Positions 51,757 to 62,749 of a stretch of 64,000 nt of DNA are shown one piece after another. Both the position numbers and the translations under genes were made by a program. The DNA is taken from the NCBI RefSeq assembly GCF_900497805.2, contig NW_020954569.1, forward strand, positions 23,939,541 to 24,003,540. Direction: 5' to 3'. Source of the stretch: Vombatus ursinus (Eukaryota; Chordata; Mammalia; Diprotodontia; Vombatidae). The notes beneath the pieces were generated by a model. It was not told the origin of the DNA, ran no database searches, and saw only the letters and a program-made list of their open reading frames with translations. The first letter of the stretch is position 1. Each line of letters begins with the position of its first letter.

Positions 51757-53448
51757 AGAAAAAACAATAACAAAATTCATCTGGAAGAACAAAAGGTCCA
51801 GAATATGAAGGGAACTAATGAAAAGAAATGCAAGGCAAGGGGGCCTAGTTGTACCAGATCTTAAATTGTTTTGTAAAATAGAAATCATCAAAACTACTTG
51901 GTACTGGCTAAGAAATCGAGTGGTGGATCAGTGGAATAGGTTAGGTATGCAAGACACTGCAGTCAATATCTATAGTAATCTACTATTTGATAAATCCAAA
52001 GACTCCAACTTCTGGGATAAGAAATCACTAACAAAAACTGCTGGGAAAACTGGAAAATAGTATGGTAAAAACTAGGCATAGACCAACATCTTACACCCTA
52101 TACCAAGATAAAGTCCAAATGGGTACATGATTTAGCTATGCAGACTGATAATATAAGCAAACTAGGGGAGCAAGTAATAGTTTACCTATCAGATCTATGG
52201 AGAAGGGAAGAATTTATGACCAAACAAGAGACAGAGAACATTATGAAATACAAAATGGATAATTTTGATTACATTAAATTGATAAGGTTTTGCACAAAGT
52301 CAATGCAACCAAGATTAAAAGGGAAGCATAAATCTGGGAAACAGTTTTTCCAGCTAATATCTCTGAAAAAGGCATCATTTCTAAAAAATATAGAGAACTG
52401 AGTCAAATTTATAAGAATACAAGTCATTTCCCAATTGATAAATAGTCAAAGGATATGAACAAGCAGTTTTCAGAGGACGAAATTAAAGCTATCTATAGTC
52501 AAATGAAAAAATGCTCTAAATCACTAATGATTAGAGAAATGAAATCAAAACAACTCTGAGGTACCACATCACACCTATCAGATTGGCTGACCTGAGAAAA
52601 GAGGACAATGATTAATGTTGGAGAAGATGTGGGAAAATTGGAACACTAATGCATTGTTGGTGGAGTTGTGAACTGATCCAAACATTCTGGAAAGCAATTT
52701 GGAACTATGCCCAAAGGGCTATAAAAATATTCATACCCTTTGACCCAGCAATAGCACGTCTAGGGCTATATCCCAAAGAGATCATACAAATAGGAAAAGG
52801 ACCCACATGTACAAAAATATTCATAGCAGCTCTTTTTGTGGTGGCAAAGAATTGGAAATTGAGGGGCTGCCTATCAATTGGGGAATGGCTGAACAAGTTG
52901 TGGTATATGAATGTAATGGAATACTATTGTGCTATAAAAAATGATGAGCAAGTGGACTTCAGAAAAACCTGGAAGGACATATATGAACTGACATTGAGTG
53001 AAATGAGCAGAACCAGAAGAACATTGTACACGTTGTGCCACATTGTACGATGACTGACTTTGATAGACTTAGCTCTCCTCAGCAATGCAAGGATCTAAGA
53101 CAACTCCAAAAGACTCACAATGAAAAATTCTATCACATTCAGAGAAAGAACTATGGAGTCTGAACGCAAATGGAATAATACTATTTGCTCTCCTTTTCTT
53201 TTCTTTTGTTGTTTTGTTTTGTTTCTTCTTTCTCGTGTTTCTTCCCAATAATTCTGACTCTTCTTTACATCATGACTAATGTGAAAATATGCTTAATATG
53301 AATGTATAAGTAGAGCCTATATCATATTGCATGCTATCTTGGGGAGGGGGGAGGAGAGGGAGAGGGAGAAAATTGAAAACTCAAAATCTTATGGAAGGGA
53401 ATGTTGAAAACTAAAAATAAATAAATTTTTATATATATATATATGAAA
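51757..53448 (+). repeat. Younger L1, 5'-truncated (about 1.7 kb), perfect 15-bp duplication
   Basis: AAAACTGAAGCATTT occurs at 51742-51756 and 53449-53463. The insert carries the C-terminal third of L1 ORF2: NARQGGLVVPDLKLFCK, VDQWNRLGMQDT, later FDPAIARLGLYPKEI, TKIFIAALFVVAKNWK and MEYYCAIKNDE, then 3' UTR with GGAGGGGGGAGGAGAGGGAG and an A/TA-rich tail. The last 134 codons are still open, but there are stops and shifts upstream and no reverse-transcriptase core, so it cannot move itself. Confidence 0.95.
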
Positions 53449-53640
53449 AAAACTGAAGCATTTTTTTCTCTTCATTTCTTTTCCTTGTGTTTTTGGGAGG
53501 TAACATGGCTAATGCAGAAATTTGTTTTGTATGATTATACATATTTGCAATAGGTTTTGTTTTTCTTGCCTATTCATTGAATAGAGAAAAAGCCAAAGGG
53601 AGGGAGAAAATTTGGAACTAAATAAAAGTATCTGTGCTTA
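53449..53640 (+). repeat. Older L1, right part (3' UTR)
   Basis: GGTAACATGGCTAATGCAGA, ATTTGCAATAGGTTTTG, AAGGGAGGGAGAAAATTTGG and ACTAAATAAAAG. Continues 51490-51756. Confidence 0.85.
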
Positions 53641-53654
53641 AAAAAATTAATTAA

Positions 53655-53880
53655 TTTTAACTTTTAAAAAAAGATCTGATGTTAAATTTAATGTTCCATA
53701 TACATGTATGGAAAGGAGTAGGGGGCAGTATCTCCTCATATCTCTCCTTTGGGGTCAAGCTTAGTCTTTAGAGTTTCAAAACATTCATTTTTTTTTATTG
53801 TTTTGTGCTTCTTGTTCTTCCCATTTACATGATTGTATTCATTGTGTGTATTGTTTTCCTGAATCTTCTTACTTCATTTT
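53655..53880 (-). repeat. L1 3' UTR, antisense (second subfamily)
   Basis: GATCTGATGTTAAATTTAAT, CTCCTTTGGGGTCAAGCTTA, GTATTCATTGTGTGTATTG and TTCCTGAATCTTCTTACTTC. Confidence 0.65.
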
Positions 53881-54311
53881 TTAAAAAGAATAGTATTTTT
53901 TTCCCCAGTTACGTGTCAAGAAAATTTTTAGCATTCACTTTTACAAGATTTTGAGTTCCAAATTTTTCTCCCTCCCTCCCTCCCTCCCCTCTCCTTTTCT
54001 GAAAATGGTGGGCAACTTGATATAGGTTATAATGTGCTATCATGTAAAATATTTCCATATTAGGCACAGTTGTGAAAAAAGAAACAGATCAAAAGGAAAA
54101 AACCCCACAAGAAAGCATAAAGTGAAAAAAGTATGCTTTGATCTTCATTGAGAGTCCATCAGTTCTTTAACTGGATGTAGATAGCATTTCCCTTTGTGAG
54201 TCCTCTGTACTTGTCTTGGATCATTGTGTTGCTGAAAAGAGTTGAGTCATTCATCGTTGATCATCACTTCACTTTTCATCAGCTCATATAAGTCTGTATT
54301 CATCATTTCTT

Positions 54312-54458
54312 TTTGGGGGGGGCTTTTTGATGAGGCAATTGGGGTTAAGTGACTAGCCCAGGATCACACAGCTAGTACGTGTCAAGTGTCTGAGATAGGA
54401 TTTGAACTCAGGTCCTCCTGACTCCAAGGCCAGAGCTCTATCCACTGCATTGCCTATG
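54312..54458 (-). repeat. Marsupial tRNA-type SINE, antisense, perfect 13-bp duplication
   Basis: TTCATCATTTCTT at 54299-54311 and 54459-54471. Body from GATGAGGCAATTGGGGTTAA to CTATCCACTGCATTGCC. Confidence 0.96.
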
Positions 54459-54771
54459 TTCATCATTTCTTGTAACACAGTAATAATTCCATTACATTCA
54501 TGTACCACAGTTTGTTTAGTCATTCCCCAACTGAAGGCCATCTACTTTGTTTCCCATTTTTTGCTGCCACAAAAAAAAAGTGTTGCCATAAATATTTTGG
54601 TATATAGGGAAACTTTCTTTTTGTCAGTGACCTCCTTGGTATACATGTGTATCAATGGAATCTCTGGATTAAAGAATATGGACATTGTAACCACTTCATG
54701 TGGATAATTCCAAATTGTTTTCCTGAGTGGTTAATTCACGGTTCCACTATCCCATCCCTACTGCCTCTGTT

Positions 54772-55512
54772 TATGAGGTCAGAGAGATGGATAACAGAAA
54801 CACACGAAGTTCAGGGTAAGCCTCTAGTCCCAGGAAGGGCATCAGTCAAAGAAATGGAGATTTCCTCCCTTTAAGACACAGGGTTCAGGCTACCAGCCTT
54901 TGATTTCTATAAGTCTTGGAAAGGAGGAATGGCTACTGGGAGTTTTAGACCCTTGTCCAGGGTTTATACATTTAGAGCATACTGATAAAGTGCCCGAGGT
55001 TGAGGATGTCAAGTGTAAAGCTCATGAGAGCTAAGGAAGTAGCTGTAAGAACTAGACCAGTGCTGCAAGAATTGTAGAGTCAGAAGACAAGTGAAGCAAG
55101 CAGGAGGATTCTATCCATAGGATAAGAAGGAGCTTGGGCAGAGATAGGGCTTGGCTGGGTGACTGGAATTGGTGTCTTCAAGTAGAGGGTGATGTCAGAG
55201 ATTTGGCCACATAGAGGGACTTATATAATGGCCAAACCAGAGTTAGGGAGGTTCCCCTTTCCCAACCCTTGGTCAAGGGGTTACTCAAAGCCAAGAGATG
55301 ACAGATCTGCCAGACCACGGCAAGGGTAGTTCCTGGCCCAGGGGACATTGTTATTTGATGATAAAGGTACACAGGGCTTGGAGCCTGAAGTGCTCCAAGG
55401 TGGAAAAGATGCCAAAGTGAAGAGACTACACTTCTATGACCACTCTGTTTGTGGCCCAGGACAGGCAGGTTAGCGTTTACTATATCCACGAACAATGCAT
55501 GCTCCTAACTCT
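54772..55512. other. Unidentified insert, about 740 bp, within L1
   Basis: L1 sequence stops at about 54771 and resumes at about 55513 in register. The insert is more GC-rich than its surroundings and carries no SINE, L2 or MIR landmark. A 105-codon minus-strand ORF (55178-55495) has no recognisable domain. No clear target duplication or paired ends found by eye. Could be a solo terminal repeat, an unlisted transposon or captured host DNA. Confidence 0.55.
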
Positions 55513-55764
55513 CCATAACCCCTCCACATTAACTATTCCCATCTCTTGTCATTTTTCCAAATTTGTTAAATCTGAGGTGAAATTTCAGTGTTCTTTTAAT
55601 TTGTATTTCTCTTAGTATTAGTGATTTGGAGGGTTTTTTTGCATAATTGGTAATTGTTTGCAATTTTTTTGAGAACTGTTCATTTCCTTTGTTGTGTTTC
55701 TATTTCTCATGGCATCTTCTGATATTAATGTGTGCTTCAGATTCCTCTTTGAAGGAGAACCTTT

Positions 55765-56325
55765 AAAGTTTATTTTGCCCTACTAATTTGAATGTCTTTT
55801 CATTTGCAGGATACCAATGATAAACCAGCAGGATTTTGTATTGTCTTGCATTTTTAGTCAGTTGTGTCCAGGTATACTCTGCAATAGAAAAGTGTCTATG
55901 AAAATTGGACTGTTCTCTTCTCATGTTTTCATCAAGAATACCCCCAGTACATGTGTGGATCATTCTAATAAAAAATTAAGAAAGATGAGAAAGTAAAAAA
56001 AAAAGGGTCCATTATCATTGATGTCCTCTTGCTATAACCTTTTTTCAGATAAAGATTTTTTTCTTCTTTTGGTATATTCTCCTCCCAAAGATGTTTTATT
56101 AAATGATGTTTTCACAATTATATCTCCTCCAGCATAGATTTCTTAGCATGTATTTGGTCAACCAATTCTTTCTAACTTTGTCTTCTAAAATGCCATTTCT
56201 ACTCCCTTATAGAAGACATTAAGGGTTAAGACTTTAGTATTCAAATGACATATTTCCACTGACATTCATTATGAAAAGATATCATTATAGCAACATGGGC
56301 ATGTTTCTATCTGTTCCATTTTCTA
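55765..56325. other. No confident assignment
   Basis: May be the continuation of the unidentified dispersed repeat at 56330-56490. A 66-codon minus-strand ORF at 55763-55963 has no recognised domain. Confidence 0.3.
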
Positions 56326-56329
56326 TTTG

Positions 56330-56490
56330 TTTGCCTGCTTGATTCATCTACAAATGCTCTTAGGATGGTATGGCTTAGCTGGGTCTCATGCCAAACTTTC
56401 CATGAATTAGTTTTCTCCTCCTTGCTTTTGTTGTGATACTACTCATAATCTTCCAAGAACCTACTCCATGGTGTTTTACATATTACAAAC
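56330..56490 (-). repeat. Unidentified dispersed repeat, copy 2
   Basis: GGCTTAGCTGGGTCTCATGC with flanking matches to 17085-17185. Orientation arbitrary. Confidence 0.45.
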
Positions 56491-56658
56491 TCTATAACAA
56501 AAGTTGAAAGTTACCGTGTCTGCCAGCTCTGTTTGATTAGCAAGGACATCAAGTGTTTGCTAGCTAATAAGACGTGGTGGCACTTTTGGCCTTCTCGTCT
56601 CAACTACTTTACTTATGGACTAGTCAGAAAACTCGGCACCATTAATATGTGCATAAAA

Positions 56659-57578
56659 CAGGCATGCCTAGGAGATACTGCAGGTTTGGTTCCTGACTAC
56701 TTGAATAAAGCAAATATCACAATAAAATGAGCTACATGAATTTTTTGGTTTCCCAGTGCATATAAAAGTATGTTTGCTCTATACTGTAGTCTACTAAGTG
56801 TGAAACAGTATTATGTCTTTAAAAATGTACATACCTTAATTAAAAAATACTTTGTTGCTAAAAAATTGCTAACCATCATCTGAGCCTTCAGCCAGTTGTA
56901 ATTTTTTTGCTAGTGGAGGGTCTTGCCTTGATGTTGATGGCCACTGACTGATCAAGGTGGTGACTACTGAAGGTTGGGGTGGCTGTGGGAATTTCTTAAA
57001 ATGAGACAACAATGAAGTTTGCCACATTGACTGACTCTTCCATGGAAAATTTTTCTGTAGCATGCAATGCTGCTTGAAAGCATTTTACCCACAGTATCAC
57101 TTTTTTCAGAATTAAAGTTAATCCTCTCAAACCCTGACACTGCTTTATGAACTAAGTTTATATAATATTCTTCAATATTTTTGTGTCTCAGGGAATAATG
57201 GGGCCCAGTCGGAGGGAGAGAAATGGGAACAGCTGTTCAGTGGATCTGTCAGAACACACACAGCATTTATCAACTAAGTTTGCTGTCTGTATGGAAGCAA
57301 TTTGTTGCTCCCTAAAACAATTACAATAGTAATATCAAAGATCACTGATCACAGATCACCAAAACAGATATGATAATAATGAAAAAGCTTGGAATATTGC
57401 AAAAATTACCAAAATGTGATACAGAGATGTGATGTGAGCACATGCCATTGGAAAAAATGGCACCAATATAGGGCTGTCACAAACCTCAATTTGTTAGAAA
57501 AAAAGAATGGAAAAGAAAAAGAAAAGAAACACCTGCAAAGCACAATAAAGTGAAGTTCAATAAAATGAGGTATGCCTG
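56659..57578 (-). mobile_element. Tigger1 DNA transposon (Tc1/mariner, pogo group), internally deleted
   Basis: The ends are CAGGCATGCC at the left and GGTATGCCTG at the right (reverse complement CAGGCATACC), the Tigger1 termini. Next to the left end is the transposase C terminus on the minus strand: [38 protein letters not shown], ending LAEGSDDG and stop. Next to the right end is the 5' non-coding part (ATCACTGATCACAGATCACC, ACCAAAATGTGATACAGAGA). The two halves meet at about 57165-57180, so about 1.5 kb of the roughly 2.4-kb autonomous element is missing, including the catalytic DDE core. Not autonomous. Confidence 0.92.
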
Positions 57579-57779
57579 TAATATGAATATCATGAATACT
57601 TCAAGAAGAGAATCAAAAGGTTCTAGACAAGTAGAGCACCAAAAAAAAATCAGTAAAATGAAAGTGACTGCTTTTTTACAGAAAGACATTAAGAAAAGGA
57701 CACAGACAAGCAGTATTGGTACTTCTGTATTAAATTTAATATATACTATAAAAACTGTACAATACTTAAGAGAGAGTCA

Positions 57780-57900
57780 TGGTTTTGAATATGAGCCTCT
57801 TTTTCTGTTCTTCTTATATGTTTATTGTAGTTCTCACTGCTAGCTTTTAGGATCCTTACCTTCCTTCAAGGCTTAACTCAAAGCTATGGCAAACCTTTCA
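57780..57900 (+). repeat. LINE-2-like fragment
   Basis: GGATCCTTACCTTCCTTCAA, GGCTTAACTCAAAGC matches the phrase at 60480 in a clearer L2. Confidence 0.5.
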
Positions 57901-58305
57901 TATCAAAAATTAACATTTTCAAATTTTTCAAAAAAGAAAATGTCTCTTGATAGGGAATGACTAGCAAATGACATTGTAGTCACATCAGAATCAGCTTTTT
58001 GTGAATAGTCAGGCCTTGACCATTTAGAATAAAGGTAAAAATCAACTGCAAATCAGAAAAAGAAAAAAAATTCAAAGAAAAGGTGATTATAAGAAAACAC
58101 TATACCATGACAATCACTTCAACCTGACCTAATCAAACAATCTGCTACTAATGAAAATGGGAAATTGAAAACAACAAAGCTATTCACCTTAGCTATAATC
58201 ATTTCCTATGGAAACCTAATAAAAATAAGAATTCAATACATATTTGAGTTAAAAGCATATGCTATTTTTTAGGACTATTTTGAGCCAACTGCCTATCATA
58301 TGAAT
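57901..58305. other. No recognisable feature
   Basis: A+T-rich, no named repeat. Confidence 0.4.
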
Positions 58306-58309
58306 TCTC

Positions 58310-58430
58310 TCCATCAGCAAGTCATTAAACCTAGCTTCATTCTTCTCATCTGTAAAACAAGGGGGGTTGGATCAAATTATCTCTAAGGTCCTTCGCAGTT
58401 CTAAAAATTCCGTGATTCTATGTTAGGAAT
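58310..58430 (+). repeat. MIR/Ther-2 3' tail
   Basis: CTTCTCATCTGTAAAACAAG, GGTTGGATCAAATTATCTCT and AAGGTCCTTCGCAGTTCTAA. Confidence 0.7.
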
Positions 58431-58434
58431 GTGG

Positions 58435-59585
58435 GGGGGAGGGGAAGGTTTATGTGTGTTCATGTACATTTAGAGAAGACTGCAGCTCTCTTCCATGTAC
58501 ATAGACTTCTGGGGATAGATCACATCACAGATGTCAGTTCATGTGATCTTGTGGATGCCTACCAAAAAAAAAAGTAGATTGAAATAGAAAAAGTAAAACC
58601 AGGATGACCAAAAAGGAGAATATTGTACTAATGGATTCTCCTTAGTTGAAGTACACCCTCCCCTCATTATCCTGCCAAAACGGAAGCCATTTGGTGGCTG
58701 GGGTGGGGAGTGGGGGTCACAGGATCACAAAGTTGCTTCTGTCAATGCTGAGAAGATTCTTTGTGGAAAAACGTTCCAAAACGAATAAGTGTGTAGGCAG
58801 CCCTTATTCTCCTGACAATTCATTAAAAAAAAAAATCCTATCCAACATAGAAGCATTATTTGATTTTATGAGACTTCTGATGGAGAACAAGTTACTTATA
58901 GCAGAGTCCCACTTAAATCTCCCCAACCTGTTTTGGTTTTCTAAATATGGATTCTTGAAGATATCAAGCTCTTTGGATTTTCTCTTAATACTTGGAGAGG
59001 AAGTCATTCAGATTAATTAATTGTGGAGGAAACAGTTTAGAAAATACCCTGTAAGCACACTCAATTTTTTTTTTCTACTTAGGTGAGTATACAGTCACAG
59101 TAACACCCATTCCACCATTTGCTTTTTTAACTCATCCATGCTATGGAAAATTAAAATTTAGAAAGATATGGATCATCATTATTTAGCATAAGTGACATTT
59201 TAAATATGCAGAACATTGGTGTTTGGCAGGAAGCCAACAGCCAAAGAGACAGAAAAACACAAACACTGAAAATAATTCTTAATTTTTTTTATACTGATGT
59301 GTAATGGAAACCCTATTCATTGCTCTTTGATTTTTTTTCCTTCAGAAGTTATTTTCCTCCCTGTATGGTGATTAAAAAGTCATTGAATGCTTAGGGTGTC
59401 ATACTCACAGTTAAAAATCATTAGTCATATTTCACAAACCCAAACTAATAACCCCATGTGTAATAAGGATCAGAAGAACATATACCTAAAGGAAAAAAAT
59501 TTCCAAGAGAAACAAAGCATTCATGACTTGGGCTGCTAACAGTAATATCTGTGCTCTATGTATCACTTAGCATAAGAAAGTGCTA
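58435..59585. other. Repeat-poor stretch
   Basis: No SINE or LINE recognised. A 124-codon ORF (58646-59020) overlaps a G-rich patch and A-runs; its product (for example LLSMLRRFFVEKRSKTNKC) has no domain I recognise and is probably chance. Confidence 0.4.
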
Positions 59586-59589
59586 ATTT

Positions 59590-59935
59590 CACAGGACTTA
59601 GGACTGGACAAGACTTTGTTCAGTTGTGTCCAATTCTACATGATCCCGTAAACAAGGTCCCTGGTGTTTTCTTGGCAAAGATACTGGAGTGGTTTGCCAT
59701 TTTCTTCTCCAGCGTGCCCCATTTTACAGATGAAGAACTGAGGCAAATAGGGGTTAAGTGACTTGCCCAAGGTCACATAGCTAGTAAGGGTCTGAGGCTG
59801 GAGTTGAACTTAGATTTTCCTGACTCCAGGCTGGATGCTCTGTCCCCTATACCACCCAGCTGCCCCTGAAAAGACCTTAGAGATCATCTATTCCAACCAT
59901 TTCATCTTGCAGAGGAAGAAACTGAGCCCTACCAA
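59590..59935 (+). repeat. MIR3/Ther-2 head, split by MAR1
   Basis: GGACTTAGGACTGGAC before and AAGACCTTAGAGATCATCTA, TTCCAACCATTTCATCTTGC after the MAR1 element. Confidence 0.65.
59613..59866 (-). repeat. MAR1-type SINE, antisense, nearly complete
   Basis: GTTCAGTTGTGTCCAATTCT, TCTTGGCAAAGATACTGGAG, TGGTTTGCCATTTTCTTCTC, core TTAAGTGACTTGCCCAAGGT, and head CCACCCAGCTGCCCC. Confidence 0.93.
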
Positions 59936-59989
59936 CATTCTTCCAGTCATTCAATTTCTCAGAGTCATACTAAATGCATTTCTCTTCTT

Positions 59990-60520
59990 CACTTGATATC
60001 CATATCACTTGAAAAGTCTTAACAATTCTATCTCCAAAATATCTCAAATCCTTTCTCTTCTTTCCACTCACACAGCCACCATCCCATTTCAGGCCTTAAT
60101 CATTTCTTGCTTGAGCTATTGTAATAGACTCCTCATTGATCACTCTGATTTCAGTGCCCCACCTTGCCAATCCCTCCTTTACATAGGTGCCAACATACTC
60201 CTCTCCATTAACAGCTCTGACCATGTCACTCCCCTGCTCAAATAACTTCAGTGGTTTCCCATTACCTCTGGGATAAGATTCCAACTCCTCAGTTTGGCAT
60301 TTAAGTTCCTTTGAGCCATGGCTCCAAACGACTGAAGATTCATTTCTCATTTTTCCCTTCATGTGTTTTTCATTCCATCCAAAATAACCTGCTTGCTGCT
60401 CCCCAAAGTCAGCATTCCACCTCCCACACCACAGGCTATCCCTCATACTCGTAACATTCCCATCTCACTGCTACCTCTTAGAATCCTTACCTTCCTTCAG
60501 GGCTCAACTCAACTGATCCC
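59990..60520 (+). repeat. LINE-2, ORF2 C-terminal region
   Basis: In one frame it reads ISCLSYCNRLLIDHS and SLLYIGANILLSINSSDHVT, PLLK, matching the L2 segment with LDYCNSLL and SDHVTPLLK. Then CTGGGATAAGATTCCAACTC and CTTACCTTCCTTCAGGGCTC. Confidence 0.85.
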
Positions 60521-60599
60521 CCTACCGCTGTGACTGCTGCTACCACGGTTTGCTGCTAATATTACTACTACTACTAATAATAATAATAGCAATAATGAC

Positions 60600-60785
60600 T
60601 AACCATTATTCAGAGCTTTAAAGTTTCTAAAACCTTTACATACATTACCTAATTTGATCCTCATAATAACTTTATAAGAAAAGTTAAGTGACTCATCCAA
60701 AGTCATACGCTAATGAGTGTCTGAGTGCTTGATTATGAACCTATATATATTTCTGACTTCAGGTTCTACCTTCTGCATTAAACGA
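60600..60785 (-). repeat. MIR, antisense
   Basis: TTATTCAGAGCTTTAAAGTT, TACATTACCTAATTTGATCC, TCATAATAACTTTATAAG and AAGTGACTCATCCAAAGTCA. Confidence 0.7.
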
Positions 60786-60834
60786 CCCTAGAATTTTTTA
60801 CCTCAAATTATAGATTTCCTTAATTGTATACATG

Positions 60835-60873
60835 TAATAATAATAATATTATTATTATTATTATATAATAATA
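60835..60873. repeat. (TAA)n/(TTA)n palindromic microsatellite
   Basis: AATAATAATAATATTATTAT and onward is self-complementary and can fold into a hairpin. Confidence 0.9.
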
Positions 60874-60874
60874 A

Positions 60875-61095
60875 GCTCTCCAAGGTCAGGGAATGGGTTT
60901 CTCTCCTCCCCGCCCTCCCCCCCCAACACACACACATTTTGGTCTTCATATCCCATACACCTTGGAATGGTGCCTTACATATAGAACTGAATGAAATGAA
61001 ATTGAATGACCTGCCCAAGGCCATATAGGTCATAAATTTCAAAGCTAGGATTCAGACCTGAGTGGAGTGTGCCCACTCTATCATGCCACCTACTG
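60875..61095. repeat. LINE-2 3' end (+) followed by MIR piece (-)
   Basis: CTCTCCAAGGTCAGGGAATG, CATATCCCATACACCTTGG and TGCCTTACATATAG (L2); then GACCTGCCCAAGGCCATATA, GATTCAGACCTGAGTG (reversed MIR). A C-run and CA-run at 60917-60938 sit inside. Confidence 0.6.
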
Positions 61096-61099
61096 GAAC

Positions 61100-62030
61100 A
61101 TAGGAATACTAACTTTGTTAGTAGAAATACTTATGGAAAGGTGATAGCTATGTACAATATAGAGATCATATGTTTTTGTTTGACTCACATAAAAGATATG
61201 ATCAAGCATAGGTTTTTCATGTGTGTTCTTTGTGAAACTGGTTTTTTGTTTGGTATTTCATTTCATGTTATTTTATGATGAGGAGATTAGTGCTAAGTAT
61301 GTGAAAATATTTACTGTATGGGAAGAAAATCAGCTTTGTACTTCAAAAGAAAAGAGCTTAAATAGTTTTTATTTTTGCCTCTAGGTTTGATGAAAATAAA
61401 AAGCAGGCTTTACAAGCAGATACTCTCCTTTTGTCAGTGAGGGAAAAATGCTTGGACAAAAAAAAAACCACAAAAATATTTTACTTTCTGGAAATTTACT
61501 ATTTGCTACATGAGTTTCTCCAAAAATCAAATTTTCAAATGCTCTTGGTTTGTTTGTTCCTGAGAAAACTCCATACAGGCCATTGTAACTACCATTAACT
61601 GACAATATGCTCTCTGACCCAGCCTTATGAATATGACCTTTGCCAAACTAGCCTACAGTACCCCAAAGTCCTCATTCTTATGAAAGAAGTTGATTTGATC
61701 CATTAAATGATGCCTCCAGACTAGTTGTTAGAAACAGATATTACCTGACAACAAGCCACCCGTTTAGGCACTGGGTAAAGAGAGCCTGCCTTACTTTACC
61801 AAATCTGTTTTAATTGTTGCCTTTCTTTGTCTCTAAATTTAAAAATAATGACTTCTTACTGGACTTTTGCTTAGTTGAAAAAAGAGCAAGGGACTTACCT
61901 TGAATTTTCAATCATTTAAAAATTCTTCTAAGACAAGTTTGGACAAGTCACAGGTGAAGCCTGCCCAGTTAAGGGGCACATATTTCTCCTTTTTCTTCCC
62001 CAGTCCTTTGAAACTTGGGGCTTCGAGCAT
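61100..62030. other. Repeat-poor stretch
   Basis: No recognised repeat or coding region. Confidence 0.4.
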
Positions 62031-62032
62031 TT

Positions 62033-62305
62033 CTAAACATTTGAAGTTGATGTAAAAACAGCTGGTGAGTTAGAAGTTCAAGGACCTAGTAATTTTAAAG
62101 ATTTGTTTTGCAGAATTCCTTTGTTCAGGTCTAGTTTATCTACACTTTTCTTTAAATGAGATGTTTAGCAGTCTGGACAATGAGCTAGTCTTTTCACAAC
62201 TAGCCCCGGATTTTATGAAGCATCAAAGTCATCTTTAAATGTGAGCTTTTGTAGTTACAAAACTTAAAACATTAAACTGTTTTTAAACTAGCACAGGAGA
62301 CTTTG
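62033..62305 (+). repeat. Left arm of long inverted repeat B (unidentified)
   Basis: Matches 63165-63428 in reverse complement: ATTTGAAGTTGAT, AGATTTGTTTTGCAGAATTC, CTTTGTTCAGG, TAGTTTATCTA, AATGAGCTAGTCTTTTCACA, TGAAGCATCAAAG, TGTAGTTACAAA, TTAAAACATTAAACTG. Most bases agree by eye. Confidence 0.88.
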
Positions 62306-62547
62306 TTACAAAAGGAAATTAAATTATCTGTGTGTCACTGCATTAAAGGAATTGCTATAATTAAATAAATACCAAGAGATAAATTAAAGATTAAAAAAAA
62401 CTAATGTTTCTCTTCTGGTTTTAATATATGGAAAGGACATTGTAGATGGTACTCAATTGATCAATCAACAAGCATTTATTAAAGACCTACTATTTGTGCC
62501 AAGCATTGAGGATAAAAAGACAAAAGTGAAGCAGTCCCTACCCTCGA

Positions 62548-62745
62548 GGAGTTTATATTCTAATAAGGGGATAACATATACTATATGTGTATATAATATA
62601 TACATTGTATTATACATATTATATAGTATAATCTAGTATATGTTCTAATAGGGGAAAACATATACATATATAACATGTATATTATATTATATAGTATAAT
62701 ATTACACATATATAGTATATGTTATCCCCCATTAGAATTTTATAT
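62548..62745. repeat. A+T-rich hairpin with direct and inverted copies of L2 sequence
   Basis: TTCTAATAAGGGGATAACAT (62557) recurs directly as TTCTAATAGGGGAAAACATA (62644) and inverted as ATGTTATCCCCCATTAGAAT (62719). The flanking ATAT tracts pair too, so the outer arms (about 62548-62592 and 62702-62745) can form a long stem. Confidence 0.8.
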
Positions 62746-62749
62746 ATAT

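Larger units (their letters stand above)
53885..55760 (-). repeat. L1 3' end, antisense, split by a SINE and by 740 bp of unknown DNA
   Basis: Reversed 3' UTR (TTGAGTTCCAAATTTTTCTC, AAGTATGCTTTGATCTTCAT), ORF2 end (CATGTACCACAGTTTGTTTA, TGGTATACATGTGTATCAAT) to about 54771. It resumes at about 55513 (AACCCCTCCACATTAAC, TTTTAATTTGTATTTCTCTT, AGTATTAGTGATTTGGAGGG). Confidence 0.85.

Noticed and set aside
52649-53053. 134-codon ORF with strong protein-like content
   Set aside because: It is the C terminus of L1 ORF2, not a host gene.
54772-55512. Solo LTR call for the insert
   Set aside because: Length would fit, but I could not find clear TG...CA ends with a matching short duplication.
56869-57063. 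64-codon ORF as a possible domesticated transposase gene
   Set aside because: It is only the C-terminal tail of Tigger1 in an internally deleted element.
58646-59020. 124-codon ORF
   Set aside because: No recognisable domain; spans a GGGGTGGGGAGTGGGG patch and an A-run coding for lysines. Probably chance, unlike 15759-16136 which has steadier composition.
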